Below, in pieces: positions 39,561 to 49,132 of a stretch of 64,000 bases of DNA. Each line of letters begins with the position of its first letter. Within the stretch, counting starts at the first letter, position 1. The notes under the pieces are model-generated. The model was not told the DNA's origin and did no database searches. It was given only the letters and a program-made list of their open reading frames with translations. This DNA is from Devosia sp. (GTDB lineage Bacteria; Pseudomonadota; Alphaproteobacteria; Rhizobiales; Devosiaceae), in contig NZ_JAGIAW010000004.1 in NCBI RefSeq assembly GCF_017744655.1, positions 62,001 through 126,000 of the forward strand. Direction: 5' to 3'. The translations under genes and the position numbers were made by a program.

Positions 39561-40529
39561 CTAAAATCCGAATTCCATATCAATTCGTCCGGAAGCGCTG
39601 CGACGCACCGCGCCGGGCGAGGCGCTGGTGACGCGCTTGAAGGCGCGGGCAAAACTGGCTTCGGATTCATAGCCCAGTTTGGACGCCACTTCGGCGATGG
39701 GCATGCCGCTCTGCCCCAGCCATTCCTGCGCCAATTGCATGCGAAGGCGGGTGAGATAGCGGGCGGCGCCTTCGCCTAAAATGGCGCTGAAACGCTCCGC
39801 GAAGATCGAGCGCGATTGCCCGGCGGTGCCGGCAAGAGTTTCCAGCGTCCAGTTGGCGCCGGGGTCGCGGTGCATGGCGACGAGGGCGCCGCCGATATGG
39901 GGATCGCGAATGGCGGCGAGCCAGCCGGTCGGTGAGGTGTCGTGGCTTTTCACCCAGCAGCGGATGAGCCGGGCGGTGAGCAGGTCGGCCATGCGCGACA
40001 GGATTGTGGCGCTGCCCATGCGCGGTTGGCTGGCTTCAATGGCCATGGCTTCGAGCAAGGGATTGACCATGGGGTCGTGGGTTGCGACGTCGCAGCCGCG
40101 GATGATGGAGGGCATGAGGCTGATCAGTGGGTGCAGCGCATAGGCGCCGAGCGCCATGGAGCCGCAGAAGATCATGCTGATATCGCCATCGCCCTGCTGT
40201 ACCACTTCGCAAACATTGCCGCCGTGTCCGGTCACCTGACAGGCCGACAGGGAATTTTCGGTGACGCTGGGGGAGCTCGCGAGACGATGCTCGACGCCCT
40301 GTGGAAGGAGGATCAGATCGCCCGCGGCGAGCTCCTGCCAGCCCTCGGCCTCCGTATGCACCCAGCAGGGGCCCTTGCTGACGAAATGGAAGCGCAGTAG
40401 CGGCTGCTTTGGAAAGCTGATGCTCCAGGGATGGCGCAGTTCGCAGCGGCCATAATTGACGCCGCTCAAGCGAAAATCCTGCAGGACTTCGCTCAATGCG
40501 TCGGTGGTGGCGGACGAATTGTAGTTCAT
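39561..40529 (-). CDS. AraC-family regulator with cupin-type sensor domain
   Basis: A 322-residue regulator. The N-terminal half looks like a cupin effector domain (PLLRFHFVSKGPCWV, AGDLILLPQG). The C-terminal 100 residues hold the two AraC helix-turn-helix motifs, with WTLETLAGTAGQSRSIFAERF and PIAEVASKLGYESEASFARAF. The neighbouring MFS gene downstream on the same strand is the likely target. The ligand is unknown. Confidence 0.9.
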   Translation of the reverse strand: MNYNSSATTDALSEVLQDFRLSGVNYGRCELRHPWSISFPKQPLLRFHFVSKGPCWVHTEAEGWQELAAGDLILLPQGVEHRLASSPSVTENSLSACQVTGHGGNVCEVVQQGDGDISMIFCGSMALGAYALHPLISLMPSIIRGCDVATHDPMVNPLLEAMAIEASQPRMGSATILSRMADLLTARLIRCWVKSHDTSPTGWLAAIRDPHIGGALVAMHRDPGANWTLETLAGTAGQSRSIFAERFSAILGEGAARYLTRLRMQLAQEWLGQSGMPIAEVASKLGYESEASFARAFKRVTSASPGAVRRSASGRIDMEFGF

Positions 40530-40573
40530 GCGTAAAGTTTACAGTCAATTCGTCCGGCAGACAAGCCGCGGAG

Positions 40574-41527
40574 CTATTCCGCGGCTTCGGCTTTTGCCGC
40601 GCGCAAAGAGAGCAGGCGACGCGCATTGCCGCCCGCCACCAGACGTCGCTCGGCCTCGCTGAGCCCGGCTTCGGCGAGGCTGGCAGCGAGGCTTTCGGCC
40701 TGCAGCGCCGGCAGGATCGGCCAGTCGGTGCCGGCCAAAACGCGTTCGGCGCCGAAAAAGCCGGTGAGGGTGCGGACGATGGCGGGATCGGCGCCCATGG
40801 TGTCGAAATAGATGTTCGGGCGGGGTCGTTTTTGGCGTTCGGCGCGGCCATAAATGCCGCCGCGTGCGGCCTGGACGATGCCGCCGAGGCCGAGGGTGGC
40901 GAAGATCAGGTGCAGGTCCGGCAGGTCATCGAGAATGCTGGACTGGATGATGGATAGGAACGCGACGCCATTCATCAAGCCGCGGCCGAGCGAATTGCCC
41001 AGCATGCCGGCGCCTGCGATCAGCACCTCGGAATTGGGATGGGCGACCGGATGGACGAAGACCGGGACGCGATGGCGGGCGGCGACTTCAAGGGTTGGTC
41101 GGGCCGAAGGATCGGCGAGGAATTTTCCATTACGCGAGGAGTCGATGACGAGGCCGGAAAGGCCGAGGTCCACTATCGCGCGTTCGGCTTCCGCCGCGCC
41201 TTCTTCACCCGCAAAAACGTCGGTGACGGCGAAAGCGGCCAGTGATGGCTCGGCAGCAACGAGGCTTGCCAGCCAGTCATTGGCTTCGCGGAGACCCGCC
41301 GAATCCACCGGGCCCTCGGCGCCAAAAAGGCTTTCAACGGTGGCGGTGACCACGGCGAGCGAAACACCGGCGGATTTGAATTCATCGACGAGCGCGGATG
41401 GTGTCGTAATCTTGCGGTAGATTTCGGGCGAGAAGCTACCGGCAGGTTTTGCGAATTTACCGCCCGGACCCCAAGCGGGCGGCCAGAGATGGGTGTGGAT
41501 GTCGACGATATCGAGGGGAGCGCTCAT
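40574..41527 (-). CDS. Amidohydrolase (ACMSD-like family 2)
   Basis: A 317-residue TIM-barrel amidohydrolase. The metal motif HTHLW is near residue 11, VFVHPVAHP supplies the next His and AGTDWPILP the conserved Asp. In relatives a catalytic His sits in an HGGG-like stretch; here that place reads FATLGLGG, so the His appears to be lost or moved. Its start overlaps the stop of the flavin-dependent oxidoreductase gene (ATGA), so both act in one pathway. The substrate is unknown. Confidence 0.85.
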   Translation of the reverse strand: MSAPLDIVDIHTHLWPPAWGPGGKFAKPAGSFSPEIYRKITTPSALVDEFKSAGVSLAVVTATVESLFGAEGPVDSAGLREANDWLASLVAAEPSLAAFAVTDVFAGEEGAAEAERAIVDLGLSGLVIDSSRNGKFLADPSARPTLEVAARHRVPVFVHPVAHPNSEVLIAGAGMLGNSLGRGLMNGVAFLSIIQSSILDDLPDLHLIFATLGLGGIVQAARGGIYGRAERQKRPRPNIYFDTMGADPAIVRTLTGFFGAERVLAGTDWPILPALQAESLAASLAEAGLSEAERRLVAGGNARRLLSLRAAKAEAAE

Positions 41528-42627
41528 TCTGCTGCAACCTTGCGGGCTTCGCGTTCGGCAATGCCGGCCTTGACCAGCGGCACGACATCGCGGCCATAGG
41601 TGACGGTGTCTGCCGTGGGGTAGAAACCGCGGACGAGGAAATTGGAAATGCCGGCGTCGTAATAATCGAGGATGGCTTCGGCGACCTGTTCAGGCGTGCC
41701 GACCAGCGCGGTGGAATTGCCGCCGGCGCCGCTGGCTTCGGCCACTTCGGTCCAAAGGCGCTTGTCGAGCACCTTTCCGCGCTTGGCGGCTTCGCGCAGA
41801 CGCACCGAGCCGACATTGCTCGGCAGCTTTTCGCCATTGCCGCCGGCCTGACGCGCGACGCCAGCCTTCACCTTTTCAAGGATTTCGGCGGCGTTGGACC
41901 ATGCCTCGTCTTCGGTATCGGCAACGATGGTGCGGAAGGCGAGGGTGAAGCGGATTTCGGAGGGGTCGCGGCCGTTCGCAGCGGCGGCGGCGCGGACCTT
42001 GGCGATGGTTTCGCGGGTGCCGTCGAGCGGTTCGCCCCAGAGCGCATAGATATCGGCATGCTTGCCGGCGACAGCAATTGCCGCATCCGAGGAGCCGCCG
42101 AAGGAAATGGGAATGCGCGGCTTCTGGAACGGCTTTACCTGGCTGAAGGCGCCCTTGAATTTGTAGAAGCGCCCTTCGTGGTCGAAAGGTGCGTCGCTCT
42201 CCCAGACCTTTTTCAGCACCTCGATATATTCGTCGGTGCGGGCATAGCGGGTGTCATGGTCCTCGAAGTCACCATCGCGGGCCTGATCGATATCGGAGCC
42301 GCCGGTGATGATGTGGACCCAGACGCGGCCTTCGGAGAACTGATCGAGCGTTGCCAATTGTCTTGCGCCAAGGGTGGGCGCCATCAGGCCAGGGCGGTGG
42401 GCAAGGAGGGCGCCGATGCGCTCGGTCTGGCCGAAGACATAGGCGGCGATCTGGTTATTGTCCGGCCACTGGGCGAATTGACCGATCAGCAGGCGATCGA
42501 TGCCTGCTGCCTCCGCCGCCTGCACGTGGTTGCGAATATAGGTCTTGTCGATGACGGGACTCGTCGTGGGCACAATGTCGGATCCCTCGCGATTGGAGGT
42601 ATGGCCGATGAATTCTATGGCTGCCAT
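41524..42627 (-). CDS. LLM-class flavin-dependent monooxygenase (SsuD-like)
   Basis: A 367-residue TIM-barrel monooxygenase that uses FMNH2 supplied by a separate reductase. The sequences IEFIGHTSN, ITGGSDIDQARDGDF and ISFGGSSDAAI resemble alkanesulfonate monooxygenase SsuD and relatives. ATG 42627 with GAGG 8 bases upstream was chosen; GTG 42636 would add three residues. It is coupled to the amidohydrolase that follows. No ssu transporter is nearby, so the substrate may be a sulfonate or another small organic compound. Confidence 0.88.
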   Translation of the reverse strand: MAAIEFIGHTSNREGSDIVPTTSPVIDKTYIRNHVQAAEAAGIDRLLIGQFAQWPDNNQIAAYVFGQTERIGALLAHRPGLMAPTLGARQLATLDQFSEGRVWVHIITGGSDIDQARDGDFEDHDTRYARTDEYIEVLKKVWESDAPFDHEGRFYKFKGAFSQVKPFQKPRIPISFGGSSDAAIAVAGKHADIYALWGEPLDGTRETIAKVRAAAAANGRDPSEIRFTLAFRTIVADTEDEAWSNAAEILEKVKAGVARQAGGNGEKLPSNVGSVRLREAAKRGKVLDKRLWTEVAEASGAGGNSTALVGTPEQVAEAILDYYDAGISNFLVRGFYPTADTVTYGRDVVPLVKAGIAEREARKVAAE

Positions 42628-42771
42628 GGGGATCACCTCGGTTAGGAGGTGAAACCCTATTCAATTTATAGACATTGTCGATTGCGTTTTGAGTGCCGAA
42701 TCCGCAGCCGCTTTTCGGCAATGATGGAGGACGGAGAAAATTCTTCGCCGTCCTTCGAGGCCAGTCCGACG

Positions 42772-43524
42772 CTAGTGGGAGGGGTGCATGGCGTCGTTGA
42801 GATACATGCAGGTGAGAAGCGTGAAGACATAGGCCTGGATCACCGACATCAGGAGTTCGAGCGCCGTGATGGCCACGGTCATGATCATGGGAGCCACGGA
42901 TAAGGCAATGCCGAAGGGGCCGAGCGCCGAGAGATCGACAACGAAGCCGGCGAATACTTTTAGGGTGATATGGCCGGCGAGCATGACCGCGAAAAGACGC
43001 ACCGAATGACTGATGGGGCGCGAGATATAGGAGATGATCTCGATGGGGACGATGACGGGCGCCAGATAGAGGGGCAGGCCGCTGGGCATGAAGAGGCCGA
43101 AGAATTTTGGGCCATGCTTCAAAAGGCCATAGAGGGTGACGACAGCAAAGACGAAGAGGGCCAGGGCGGCGGTGACGACGATCTGTGCGGTGACGGTGAA
43201 GGCATATGGAAACATGCCGATCATATTGGCGACGAGGATGAAGCTGAAGAGCGAGAAGACGAGCGGGAAAAACCGCATGCCCTCCTTGCCGGTGATCGAG
43301 ACGACGAGGCTTTCGATGGCCTTGTAAAGCATCTCGCCCGCCACCTGCAGGCGGTCGGGTAGCAATGCCTTTTTGCGTCCCGCCAGCACCATGAAGCCGC
43401 CGGCGATCACCACCGTAAGGAGCATATAGGCCGAGGCATTGGTGAAGCTGAAGTCGTGTCCGGCGATTGGGTTGAGGGGGAAGATCGGCTCGACGACGAA
43501 CTGATGGATGGGGTCATTGGCCAT
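42772..43524 (-). CDS. atpB: ATP synthase F0 subunit a, isolated copy
   Basis: Membrane subunit that forms the proton half-channels of ATP synthase, 250 residues. It starts with MANDPIHQF, as in other Hyphomicrobiales, behind an AAGGA site at ATG 43524. The essential arginine is present in [15 protein letters not shown]; the usual sequence there is SVRLFANMLAGH, so the conserved Asn is Val here. A normal locus continues with atpE and subunits b, but here a 135-base gap and an unrelated gene follow. It is preceded 20 bases upstream by a 58-residue membrane-protein gene. It could be the only copy in a split locus or a divergent paralogue. Confidence 0.88.
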   Translation of the reverse strand: MANDPIHQFVVEPIFPLNPIAGHDFSFTNASAYMLLTVVIAGGFMVLAGRKKALLPDRLQVAGEMLYKAIESLVVSITGKEGMRFFPLVFSLFSFILVANMIGMFPYAFTVTAQIVVTAALALFVFAVVTLYGLLKHGPKFFGLFMPSGLPLYLAPVIVPIEIISYISRPISHSVRLFAVMLAGHITLKVFAGFVVDLSALGPFGIALSVAPMIMTVAITALELLMSVIQAYVFTLLTCMYLNDAMHPSH

Positions 43525-43544
43525 GGCTTGTCCTTGAATGGCGG

Positions 43545-43721
43545 TTATTTGGTCAGCCGCAGCGCCACGAGGCCCACGGCGAGGCCGAAGGCGGAGGGCA
43601 GGAGGCTGGTGATGATTGAGCCGGCCGTGCCTTGGACGGCGCCCATGCCGGTAAGAATGTCGGCGGCGAGATAGCCGATGAGGCAGCCGATAAGCACGAT
43701 GACGTTGAGCGGATTGGACAT
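43545..43721 (-). CDS. 58-residue two-helix membrane protein beside atpB
   Basis: A 58-residue protein with two hydrophobic segments (about 5-22 and 36-55). ATG 43721 has a GAGGTG ribosome site, and the gene ends 20 bases before atpB. Position and size recall AtpI/AtpR-type assembly proteins encoded before atpB, but the sequence match is not clear. No function is assigned. Confidence 0.65.
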   Translation of the reverse strand: MSNPLNVIVLIGCLIGYLAADILTGMGAVQGTAGSIITSLLPSAFGLAVGLVALRLTK

Positions 43722-43793
43722 GGGACACCTCGAAAAGGGGTCGTCCCCGCTTCGCCCCATGCCATCAGGTCGTCCCGATGGCGGGCCTTGGCG

Positions 43794-44942
43794 TCAGGTC
43801 AGAAAGAGCAGCACGCCGTAGACGGCAAAGAGCGTGAGGTGCAGCGCGCCTTGGAGGGCCGAGGCGCGCTGGCCGAGAAAGGTCAGGGTCGTGAGACCAA
43901 TGGTGAGCAGCAGCAGGACGGTTTCGGTCGGCGTCACGCCCATGATCACCGTCTTGCCGGTGAAGAGGCCGACGAGGAGGACGGCGGGCACGGTGAGGCC
44001 GACCGTCGAGACGAAGGCGCCGAGGCAGAGATTGACCGAGCGCTGCAACTGATTGTCGACGGCGGCCCGGATGGCGGTGATCGACTCTGGGGTGAAGACG
44101 ATGATGGCGATCAGCGCGCCGCCCAGGGCGACCGGGGCGCCGACCGCGCCAATGCCGAAATCGATAACCAGCGCCAGGTCATGGGCGAGCAGCACGATGG
44201 GCAGCATGAGCGCCACGAGCAGTATAGAGCGCATGATGATGGCGCGCTTGTCGAGATCGCGGGCGGGCTCCGCCGGAGAACCGGTCATGGAAGGGCGGAT
44301 GGGGACGACGAGCTGCCCAATATCGGGCTGGATGAAGAAGCGCTTGTAGCCGCGGGTCTGCATCAAAAGGAAAACGCCATAGAGCACCGTGGTGAGAATG
44401 GCGAAGGCTGCGGCCTGCATGGGCCAGAAGGTGCCGTTTCCGGTGCTGAGCGTATTGGGCAGAATCAGGCCGATACCGGCCAGAAGCAGGGTCATCGACA
44501 CATAGGCCATGGCGCCCTGTGAATTATATTCCTGCTCGCCGAAGCGGCGTCCGCCCAGGATCAGGCAGATGCCCATGACGAGGTTGAGGATGATCATCAT
44601 CACCGCGAAAATGGAATCGCGGCCGATGGTGGGATTGTCACCCGGGCCAAGCAGGACGGCGGCGATGAGGATGACTTCGATCATGACGATGGAGAGCGTC
44701 AGGATCAGCGTGCCATAGGGTTCGCCCAGTTGATGGGCGAGGTAATCGGCCTCGTGCACCACACCGAAGGCGGCCAGCAGGATGGTCGCGAAGATGACGA
44801 CGAAAGAGATGACGGCGACGAAGGGGGCGATCGGCTCGTGCAGCCAAGTCGGACCGCCAATGAGGAAGATGATCACGACGCCCCAGGCCACGAGCAATTT
44901 GGCGATGGTGGCTTTGGGGAGGTGTTCGCGGAGGAAGGACAC
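43794..44942 (-). CDS. chaA: Calcium/sodium:proton antiporter ChaA
   Basis: A cation:proton antiporter of the CaCA superfamily, 382 residues and about 11 membrane segments. The two inverted family motifs are visible: GEPYGTLILTLSIVMIEV in the first half and VFTPESITAIRAAV in the second, both with ion-binding Glu residues. It uses GTG 44942 as start with GAGGAG 11 bases upstream. It ends 72 bases before the small membrane protein gene and may be cotranscribed with atpB. Confidence 0.92.
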   Translation of the reverse strand: MSFLREHLPKATIAKLLVAWGVVIIFLIGGPTWLHEPIAPFVAVISFVVIFATILLAAFGVVHEADYLAHQLGEPYGTLILTLSIVMIEVILIAAVLLGPGDNPTIGRDSIFAVMMIILNLVMGICLILGGRRFGEQEYNSQGAMAYVSMTLLLAGIGLILPNTLSTGNGTFWPMQAAAFAILTTVLYGVFLLMQTRGYKRFFIQPDIGQLVVPIRPSMTGSPAEPARDLDKRAIIMRSILLVALMLPIVLLAHDLALVIDFGIGAVGAPVALGGALIAIIVFTPESITAIRAAVDNQLQRSVNLCLGAFVSTVGLTVPAVLLVGLFTGKTVIMGVTPTETVLLLLTIGLTTLTFLGQRASALQGALHLTLFAVYGVLLFLT

Positions 44943-45071
44943 GGGTTGCTATCTCCTCAGGGTCGTCCCCGATCAATAGAACCGAATGTCAGGGCCGTCC
45001 CTGTCGGTGACGGCTAGGGAGCCGTCGATATGGCATTTAGACCATCGCGGTTTCGTTGTCCATGGCGCGCT

Positions 45072-45434
45072 TTACTCGGTGAACGCGCCGAAGCTGTTGT
45101 CCCAGGAATTGCGGACATAGGTGCCGACGGCGAGCAGCTCTTCCGGCGTCAGGCGCTTGCCGAAGGCGGGCATGTCGGCGCTGCCATTGGTGATCTGGCG
45201 GATGACGAATTCGGCATTGGCGAGGCGCTGATTGCCCGAGAGTTTTGGGCCGACAAAGCCGCCGCCTTTGGCGCCATGGCATTCCTGGCAGCGGCGGACA
45301 TAGATCGGTTCGCCAAGGACAATGGTTTCGGCGAGCGATGTCGGGGTGGACGGGGCCGTGTCCTCGGCAAAACCCGGCAGTGCCGGGGCGAGGAGAGTGG
45401 CAAGGACCACGGCCAGGCGCTGATATGTCTTCAT
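45072..45434 (-). CDS. Periplasmic monohaem cytochrome c
   Basis: A 120-residue cytochrome c with a signal peptide (1 to about 23). The haem motif is CQECH near residue 45 and the axial Met is in DMPAFGKRL. The frame extends to 45467, but ATG 45434 gives the normal signal sequence. It is the last gene of the leftward unit that begins with imelysin, suggesting electron transfer linked to that system. Confidence 0.9.
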   Translation of the reverse strand: MKTYQRLAVVLATLLAPALPGFAEDTAPSTPTSLAETIVLGEPIYVRRCQECHGAKGGGFVGPKLSGNQRLANAEFVIRQITNGSADMPAFGKRLTPEELLAVGTYVRNSWDNSFGAFTE

Positions 45435-45497
45435 GTTCTCTCGCGCAAATATGAAATGGGCGGCCAATGGCCGCCCACCTCGTCAGATTTGATTGGT

Positions 45498-46940
45498 CTA
45501 TTCCTGCAGGTCGAGGACCACGAGGCGCGCGCCACCGGCATTGTTGTTGGTGGAAAGAGCCACGTGCTTGCCATCGGGCGACACGGCGGCGCCGAAGAAC
45601 TGGGCGGAAACGGTGTCGTTGGGGAGAGCCAGGATGCCGTCTTCGCTCACTGATGTATCGAGCTTGCCGGCGCTATCGAGCACGACGGCAGACGGGATGC
45701 CGCCGAAATAGCCGACATGCAGGGTGCGGTCATTGGGGAGGCCGACGAGCAAACGGCCGCGTTCTTCGGCGGACTTGAGGCCGGTCAGGCCTTCGGACTG
45801 CACGACCGCGGAACCGTTGCTGCCCCAGGTGGTGTCGAGTTCCTTGCCCTTGACGCGGAAGGAAACGAGATCGGGCGCTTCGGTGGTCTTGAAGCCCAGG
45901 GTCGAGGGCGTGGCTTCGGCGGTGGCGCCACCGTAGCCGGTCGTCACCCAGCTGCCATCGGAGAGCTGAACGGCGGCATAGCCTTCGGCAAAGCCGCCAT
46001 CGGCCACCAGAGGATTGAAAATGGCAATGCCGGGGGTCGCTGCGAGGCCAACGGCTTCAGCCGAGGACTGCGGGGACACGAAGCCGCCAAAGTTCTCGTC
46101 GAGCGAGCCATCGGGATTGAGATGGATCAGGATGATGTGGTTGCGCAGCGCCTCACCCAGATTGGTATAGCCGGCGCTCATGATCGAGCCATCGGCGCCA
46201 AGGGTCACGCGGCGGCCGCCTTCGTTAAAGGTCTGGGCCGACTGATAGGTGAAGGGCTTGCCGCCATTGAAGGAGGCATCGACCGAGCCATCGGCGGCGA
46301 GGAGACGAACCACATAGCGGTCGGCATCGGTGCGGCCCGAGCCTTCGGCGGCCGAACCGTGGCCGGCGACGACGAGCTTTTCTTCGCCGCTCGAATTGTC
46401 GACCTTGAGATCCCAGGCGGTATCCTGCGGCGGGTTTTCGACGCCAGGGAAGGCGTCGTTATTGGCATTGGGCCAGCCGAAGACGACTTCGAGGGCTCCG
46501 GTTTCGCCGCCCCAGGCATCGCCGGTCACCTGCTTGCCGGTGGCGTCGAAGCGCACGAGATAGACGGAGATACCACCGTCTTCTTCGGTGGCATTGATCG
46601 CAGCAACCACGTCGCCATTGGCGAGCGGAGCCACGGCGAGGGACTGCTCGATGGTGCCGCCCGGCAGGTCGACTTCAGCAAAGCCGTCTTCGCCGAAAGC
46701 GGTATCGGGCGTGCCATCGGCATTGAAGCGGCCGACGATCACATGCGAGGCAGGATTGGTTTCGGCGCTCGGATTGCCGACATGGCCCGAGACATAGATC
46801 TTGCCATCGGCGCCATAGGCGAGGCCGCGGAAGTCATTGGCCTTGTTGGTGGTGAAATCGACCGAAGAGGTGATGTCCTGCGCCATGGCGGTGCTGGCCA
46901 TCAGCGCGGTGCCAAGGATGATGAGGCTACGGGTAAGCAT
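45498..46940 (-). CDS. Exported delta-60 repeat (beta-propeller) protein
   Basis: A 480-residue exported protein with a signal peptide ending at AMAQD. It consists of repeats such as RFNADGTPDTAFGEDGF, LLAADGSVDASFNGG and HLNPDGSLDENFGG, the delta-60 signature with D-G-x-D spacing; a beta-propeller is expected. ATG 46940 has a GGAGGAC site. It lies between the imelysin and cytochrome c genes. Its ligand or partner is unknown. Confidence 0.85.
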   Translation of the reverse strand: MLTRSLIILGTALMASTAMAQDITSSVDFTTNKANDFRGLAYGADGKIYVSGHVGNPSAETNPASHVIVGRFNADGTPDTAFGEDGFAEVDLPGGTIEQSLAVAPLANGDVVAAINATEEDGGISVYLVRFDATGKQVTGDAWGGETGALEVVFGWPNANNDAFPGVENPPQDTAWDLKVDNSSGEEKLVVAGHGSAAEGSGRTDADRYVVRLLAADGSVDASFNGGKPFTYQSAQTFNEGGRRVTLGADGSIMSAGYTNLGEALRNHIILIHLNPDGSLDENFGGFVSPQSSAEAVGLAATPGIAIFNPLVADGGFAEGYAAVQLSDGSWVTTGYGGATAEATPSTLGFKTTEAPDLVSFRVKGKELDTTWGSNGSAVVQSEGLTGLKSAEERGRLLVGLPNDRTLHVGYFGGIPSAVVLDSAGKLDTSVSEDGILALPNDTVSAQFFGAAVSPDGKHVALSTNNNAGGARLVVLDLQE

Positions 46941-47038
46941 TGAAGTCCTCCAATTGAGCCGGGAAGGCGATCTGGTGCATCCGGGCCTGTGTTTTCTCCG
47001 GCGGGCCATTGCCCGACGGTCGAAATCTGTTCTTCCGG

Positions 47039-48325
47039 CTACATGCCGGGTACGACGACGAGCACGCCAAGCTGATTGGCGGCCTGGCGCAGGTCGCGCG
47101 CCAGATCGGTCAGGGCGCGGGCCGCTTCCTCGCCTGCGGCGCGTTCGGGGCTGTCCGAAGCGGGGGCGAGGAACCTGGCATAGGGCGCGTCCATGGCGCC
47201 GAGAGCCTTGGAGGCGCGGGCAAAGCCTGCATCGATCTTGGCTGCGAGGTCGGCATTGGTGGCCTTGACCAGGGCGTCTAGACCGCTCTCGAAATAAACT
47301 GCGCGTGCTCCGGCGAAGGAGGCGGCATTGTCGACTTCGGATGTGCCGCTGAAAGGAGAGGCCTGGAAGTTCTTGTTGGCCGGGAAGAGCGCGGCACCGA
47401 TGCGGCGCAGCGGGATTTCGTAGCCGATCAGTACCGTCATGCCGTTGAACGCGCGGCCAAGCGCATTGCGCTGATCCATGCTTTCGACCGAGGCGCGATA
47501 ATTGTTGCCGACGTCAGGCGCCCAGGCGGCGACAAGCGTGCCGGTATCGTTGATGAAGAGCCGGGCCACCGAGGCGAGGTATTCGCCGCGGCGTGCGCCA
47601 GCTTCACCCTCAAAGGCTGACGCCGATAGCGCGCCATCCGTGCCCCAGAGCAGGTATTCGGCGACATGGAGGCCGGTGGTGATGTTGACCGTCGGCTCGA
47701 CTGTGTTGAGCCGGGCGATGGCGCGGAAATTGAGTGATTGGGCCGTGTCGGCGAGGACGGCGTCGATAGTGGCGGGATTGACCGGCCAGCCATTGAGGCG
47801 CGCTATCGGGCCGCCCGGAGCGTCGGCAGAGATGGTGGGAATGTCCACCGGGCCGGCATAAAACTGATGGGCCTCGGTCTTGAGATAGGTTTCGCGCGCT
47901 GCAAGCCAGGCTGCACGAGCAGCGGTCAGTGTCTCGTCCGAGGGCGTCGCTTGCAGGGCCGCTACAGCATCGTTGAGCGCTGTCGCCGCTGCATTGGTCG
48001 CGACATAGGTGTCGTAGACCAACGCCGCATAGGCCGATACCTGGCTCTTGGCATCGTAGGAAAACGCCGAGGGGTCATTGGTCGAGAGGCGGAACTCGGT
48101 GATGGTCCCAAGCACGGCCCCGCCGCCTTCGCCCGGACCACCTTCACCGGCTGCCTCGGCCTGAGCGACAAGCACGCGCGGACGCGTCGGCTGCGGGGCG
48201 GGCGTCTGCTGAACTTCGGATTCGAGGCCGGGATTCTGGCGGGCAATGGCGGGCGAATTTGCACCTGCGCCACCCACCAGCAAGGCGGTTCCCAGACCCA
48301 TCCAAATCCGCGTGCGACGCTCCAC
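47039..48325 (-). CDS. Imelysin-family protein
   Basis: A 428-residue exported protein of the imelysin (peptidase M75-like) family, many of whose members act in iron acquisition. A signal peptide is followed by a disordered, Gly/Pro-rich stretch (about 30-75) and then the helical domain. The signature GxHxxE reads TGLHVAEYLLWG. GTG 48325 is the start, with GGAGG 7-8 bases upstream. The promoter region with two TGA-N9-TCA sites is shared with piuC. Confidence 0.92.
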   Translation of the reverse strand: MERRTRIWMGLGTALLVGGAGANSPAIARQNPGLESEVQQTPAPQPTRPRVLVAQAEAAGEGGPGEGGGAVLGTITEFRLSTNDPSAFSYDAKSQVSAYAALVYDTYVATNAAATALNDAVAALQATPSDETLTAARAAWLAARETYLKTEAHQFYAGPVDIPTISADAPGGPIARLNGWPVNPATIDAVLADTAQSLNFRAIARLNTVEPTVNITTGLHVAEYLLWGTDGALSASAFEGEAGARRGEYLASVARLFINDTGTLVAAWAPDVGNNYRASVESMDQRNALGRAFNGMTVLIGYEIPLRRIGAALFPANKNFQASPFSGTSEVDNAASFAGARAVYFESGLDALVKATNADLAAKIDAGFARASKALGAMDAPYARFLAPASDSPERAAGEEAARALTDLARDLRQAANQLGVLVVVPGM

Positions 48326-48388
48326 GAGAAACCCTCCAGACCCCGTTTTTGGCGGCTTGCGGACCGCCGAGCCAAGGGGTAGATAAAC

Positions 48389-48428
48389 TGACAGTTAGTG
48401 TCAACTATGTAACTGACACTGATTGTCA
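48389..48428. promoter_or_regulatory. Tandem iron-responsive-type operators between imelysin and piuC
   Basis: Two similar dyads, TGACAGTTAGTGTCA (48389-48403) and TGACACTGATTGTCA (48414-48428), have centres 25 bases apart. Each fits TGA-N9-TCA, the motif recalled for RirA sites in Rhizobiales, and each is flanked by AAC and AC. They lie 64 bases from the imelysin start and 27 bases from the piuC start. Iron-linked genes on both sides support iron control, but another regulator (such as a TetR type) is possible. Confidence 0.6.
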
Positions 48429-48454
48429 ACTTTTGCCTGCGAGGGGGCTGTAGC

Positions 48455-49120
48455 ATGATCCTGTGTATCGGCGACGTGCTTGATCGCGATGCCGTGGCCG
48501 ATCTGCGCGACACGGTTGGGTCAGGCGTTTTCGTCGATGGCGTGCTGAGCTCGGGCTGGGCATCGCGGCTGGTCAAGAACAACGAGCAGCTCGGGGCAGG
48601 GCCAGCGCTCGCCGCGGCGCAGGACAAGGTCATCGCAGCGCTGAAAGCCAATCCGGTCTTTACTGGCGCGGTATTGCCTCGCCGTTTCGCGCCGCCGCTG
48701 TTTGCGCGTTACGAGCCGGGCATGCAGTTCGGCACCCATATGGACAATCCCTTGATGGGCCCCGACCACATGCGGGCCGATATCTCGGTGACGATTTTTC
48801 TTGTCGAACCCGACACCTATGACGGCGGCGAACTGGTGATGGAAACGACCGGCGGGGAGGCGGCTTACAAGCTCGCTGCCGGTTCGGCCATTGTCTATCC
48901 GACGACGGTCCTGCATCGCGTAGAGCCCGTAACGCGCGGTCGCCGCGAAGTGGCCGTCACGTGGGCGCAGAGCCTGGTGCGGCGCGCCGACGAACGGGAA
49001 ATCCTCTTCGATCTCGATCGTGTCGCCCGCTCGATTTTCGAGCGCGACGGCAAGACCGAGGAATTCGAGCTGATCAATAAAAGCAGCGCCAATCTCAAGC
49101 GCCTGTGGGTGGAATCGTAA
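48455..49120 (+). CDS. piuC: Fe(II)/2-oxoglutarate hydroxylase, PiuC/YbiX type
   Basis: A 221-residue cytosolic dioxygenase of the PKHD-type family, often next to iron-uptake receptors. The metal triad is in FGTHMDNPL (HxD) and TVLHRVEPV (His), and the 2-oxoglutarate Arg is in GRREVA. The substrate is unknown. ATG 48455 follows a GAGG site. It is the first gene of the rightward iron operon, 12 bases ahead of fbpA. Confidence 0.92.
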   Translation: MILCIGDVLDRDAVADLRDTVGSGVFVDGVLSSGWASRLVKNNEQLGAGPALAAAQDKVIAALKANPVFTGAVLPRRFAPPLFARYEPGMQFGTHMDNPLMGPDHMRADISVTIFLVEPDTYDGGELVMETTGGEAAYKLAAGSAIVYPTTVLHRVEPVTRGRREVAVTWAQSLVRRADEREILFDLDRVARSIFERDGKTEEFELINKSSANLKRLWVES

Positions 49121-49132
49121 GGGAACAATCGC

